A stretch of DNA of 64,000 nucleotides from Nyssa sinensis (taxonomy: Eukaryota; Streptophyta; Magnoliopsida; Cornales; Nyssaceae), in NCBI GenBank assembly GCA_008638375.1, contig VIRR01000497.1:36822-100821 (forward strand). Reading direction: 5' to 3'. Made by a program: the position numbers and the translations under genes. Within the stretch, counting starts at the first letter, position 1. Each line of letters starts with the position of its first letter. Below, piece by piece: positions 61,662 to 64,000 of this stretch. The notes below the pieces were generated by a model. The model did not search any database, was not told where the DNA came from, and worked only from the letters and a program-made list of their open reading frames with translations.

Positions 61662-63511
61662 TCATCGTCTTGTGTTGCTTTTACTTCGGCTCATCTTTTC
61701 TAGGATGCCAAGTAATAGTGGAACACACTTTCCCCGAGTCATTTCTTCTCCATGTTCCCCGGAGGATCCTCTCCCGGATGTGTTCTCATCTTCTTCAAAA
61801 CAATTCGTGTTCTTGCAGTAGAAATCACCTCTACACCCTGGTCTAATTCCAATTAGCCGGCCTAGCGACATGCTCTGGTCTTGAAAGAAGGATGCTGTGG
61901 ACTGGTTGATCTCGCATTGAAAAAAGAGCAACATGTTAGCATTAAGCGCAAGAGGTGAAGCTTGTAGCTAGTGAAATGTTTGGGAGCAACTCCAAATGAA
62001 TGACTTTTGATGCTTACAAAAATGATTTTTAATGGTTCACTGCATATACATATACTTTTATCTTAGAAAACTTTAAATTCAATTCTTCTATATCTCTATT
62101 TGTGACCTTAACATATTCCAAATGACTAAGAAATCATTTCAACAGAAAACTTGTTGTCTGGAGCATAATTTAAAAGATAAATACTAAAAATTAGAAGTCA
62201 TTCTTTCTTTTAGTTTCTGCACATGCACATATGTATATGTAAGGAGAAAGAGAAAAACCGAAAGAAAGAAATAGATAGATAAAGAAATGAACAGGGTGAA
62301 GAAGGATCACCTCAGTGTCGAGGTTGGATGATGAGACTGAGGAGAAACTGGCTGAGCGCATGTGTAGCGAGTTTGGTTCAGCTGCAGCGGCCTGTGAGCT
62401 CTCCGCTACCCTTAGTCTAATGTTCATGTTTTCAAGCCCAAGTGGCCATCCGTTGGGCATCTCATGGTCCTGGAAAGAGATTAATTAACACAAAGCAGCA
62501 TAGCATTCATCAAGATCAGATTGACCCACAAAATCAAACCACTAGAACATTAGTAATTTTTTGATTATATTTTGCAAAAACAAGTTTTTACATATAAATT
62601 TTTCCTCTAATTTTGAAAATATATATATTTTTCCCTCCTAAAATTTCCCCCAAAAAATTCTATACCCCACCCTTAAAATTTTCTCGCTCCGCCCTTGATT
62701 AAATGGAAACTCAAAAACTACACTGGCCTGCTCTCCGCCACTCTAGCAAGAACTCTGTTTATATATAACTTTCACACTAAGCTAGATGTAGAACTAGAGC
62801 TTTGTTTGATCTCTTATGGGGTTTTCATCAAACTCATTTAATTCCAGCAATCCTTGATTTACAGCCTCTAGAAACATTACTAAATAGGGAGGCAACTGAT
62901 AAAACACAAATTTTATCCTCTCATCTAATGGTAAAATGTAACTTCCATTTGGAAGAATGTATCCTCTGTTTTGGTTGATTCATTATGGACATGAAAGAAA
63001 TTACTGATTCAGACAGCTGGATATACATCTTAGCCATAATCAATACAGATCAAGCTTTGTACTTCCTGTTTTCAATTGAACAGCTATATATAGTATTCTT
63101 GACAGTTGGGCTGATGAAAGAAGCCTATTTTCACCAGGCACTTATAGCTGCCTAAATCTCTGAAGTAGGTAAAAAATCTGCTAACTGAAAGCATCTTTTC
63201 AAATGGGTTTCTGCAAATAATGAATCCAAAGAGTACTTAGAGATTGAGAAATTGTTAAGATTAGACTCTCTCTCTTCCCCCCCACCCCCCCCCCAAAAAA
63301 AAAAAAAAAAAAAAAAAACAAAATCTTCACCATGAAGTATATCTGTAAAAACACCACCTAACCAAAAAATAAAATAAAACATCATGAAAATCTGAATTTT
63401 TGAGCCTCTTTTTTTTTATATATTTTTTAATGAGTTTCTCTTTAATAATAATTAATTCAAAGAATACCCATGAGCCATCAAAGAATGGATTTATAAAAAC
63501 TTTGTCAAATT

Positions 63512-63548
<37 letters not shown>

Positions 63549-63950
63549 ACTATTGAGCTTCTTTCAAAGTTTCCCTTCGAAAATGAATTCAAGGAATACC
63601 CATAAGCCATCAAACAAGAAATTTAAAGAAAGTGATGAAATATTAGGAAAACTGGCAACTGAACAAACTTCTCACGAAGAAATATCAATGAGCCATGATA
63701 GTTCAAAGGGAGCAGAGTCAACTTATCACAAAAGAATCATATGGAAATATCAGTGATCATAACTAGAAGCAGATAGCTTCAGATTTTAAACAAATAATCG
63801 AAATCAAAAGATGAATAGATATACTAGAGAAATAGTAAATCAATACAATAGAAATTGGAAACTCAAGCCAAAGGGAACCATGAGAAAGAACCACTTTTTA
63901 CCTGTAAAATCATGGTGTCAAGTTGGGCTCCTTCAAGACATGATGATAGA
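61662..63950 (-). CDS. Unrecognised plant protein, last three exons (5'-partial)
   Basis: Exons 63902-63950, 62311-62469 and 61662-61901 with GT-AG borders (TTACAG|GTAAAAAG; CTTTCCAG|GACCATGAG; ACTGAG|GTGATC; CAACCAG|TCCACA). They join in frame to 148 residues plus stop: EGAQLDTMILQDHEMPNGWPL, a conserved-looking block, then GLENMNIRLRV, a Ser-rich stretch (SASFSSVSSSNLDTE), and STASFFQDQSMSLGRLIGI. The tail is acidic then basic (CFEEDENTSGRG; MSRSKSNTRR). I have seen similar 'NGWPLGLENMN' and 'FFxDxSxSLGRLIG' blocks in plant hypothetical proteins but cannot assign a function. No signal peptide or membrane segment is seen in this part. Upstream exons lie past the right edge. Confidence 0.75.
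63290..63318 (+). repeat. C/A homopolymer block
   Basis: A run of C with interruptions passes into more than 20 A, within the long intron (62470-63901) of the gene above. Confidence 0.85.
63514..63547 (+). repeat. (TC)n microsatellite
   Basis: About 17 uninterrupted TC units in the same intron. Confidence 0.95.
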
Positions 63951-64000
63951 CTAATCCAAAAAGGAATGAAATGGTTTATGGAAATACCAGTGAAGACTAG

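Noticed and set aside
1..64000. CRISPR arrays, operons, riboswitches, rRNA or functional tRNA genes
   Set aside because: The window is plant nuclear DNA; tRNA-like box A/B sequences found belong to SINEs, and no cloverleaf or rRNA sequence was recognised.

Overview
This is nuclear DNA of a flowering plant: introns are long and AT-rich, microsatellites are dense, and every gene I can identify belongs to a plant family. The SINE and LINE tails (runs reading TTTTTGATAAGTA) are a style I associate with woody eudicots, perhaps Fagales, but that placement is only an impression. I find six genes. They are ordinary housekeeping or stress genes; most of the rest of the window is transposable-element sequence, much of it nested and some of it very young.

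Layout. (1) 1-9464, + strand: the last six exons of an NSL1-like MACPF-domain protein; its N-terminal exon lies before the window. Intron 4 carries two mutually inverted copies of a ~540-bp foldback MITE with an hAT-type MITE between them. (2) 14625-15450, - strand: a two-exon gene for a 44-residue membrane microprotein. (3) 15600-20240: AT-rich intergenic DNA with a decayed RTE-type LINE, a foldback MITE and an intact-looking SINE with a perfect 15-bp target-site duplication. (4) 20624-40078, - strand: a complete DEHYDRATION-INDUCED 19 (Di19) gene of five exons and 232 codons, stretched over 19.5 kb. Intron 2 is 16.4 kb and holds a 10.75-kb LTR retrotransposon whose two 3.6-kb LTRs appear to differ only in simple repeats and whose 3.5-kb interior has no gag-pol reading frame (a LARD-type non-autonomous element). 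Intron 3 is a 119-bp AT-AC intron of the minor U12 class. (5) 42256-44103, + strand: a complete two-exon gene for a small OB-fold single-strand-binding-like protein (At4g28440 type). (6) 49743-53417: a Mutator-like terminal-inverted-repeat element with a 9-bp duplication, containing a broken LINE reverse transcriptase. (7) 56704-57097, - strand: an NFD6-like organelle-targeted small protein, whose final exon I could not place. (8) 57313-59420: two Mutator-like elements of related family, one inside the other, sitting about 215 bp upstream of the NFD6 start codon; the inner one carries a 57-codon shrunken fragment of a 9-cis-epoxycarotenoid dioxygenase (NCED) gene. (9) 61662-63950, - strand: the last three exons of an unrecognised plant protein that continues past the right edge.

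The genes do not form a pathway. Di19 and NCED both belong to drought/abscisic-acid biology, but the NCED piece is a transposon cargo, so I read no functional link into that. The most interesting items are the young LARD in the giant Di19 intron, the intact U12 AT-AC intron beside it, and the nested Pack-MULE with its NCED cargo.
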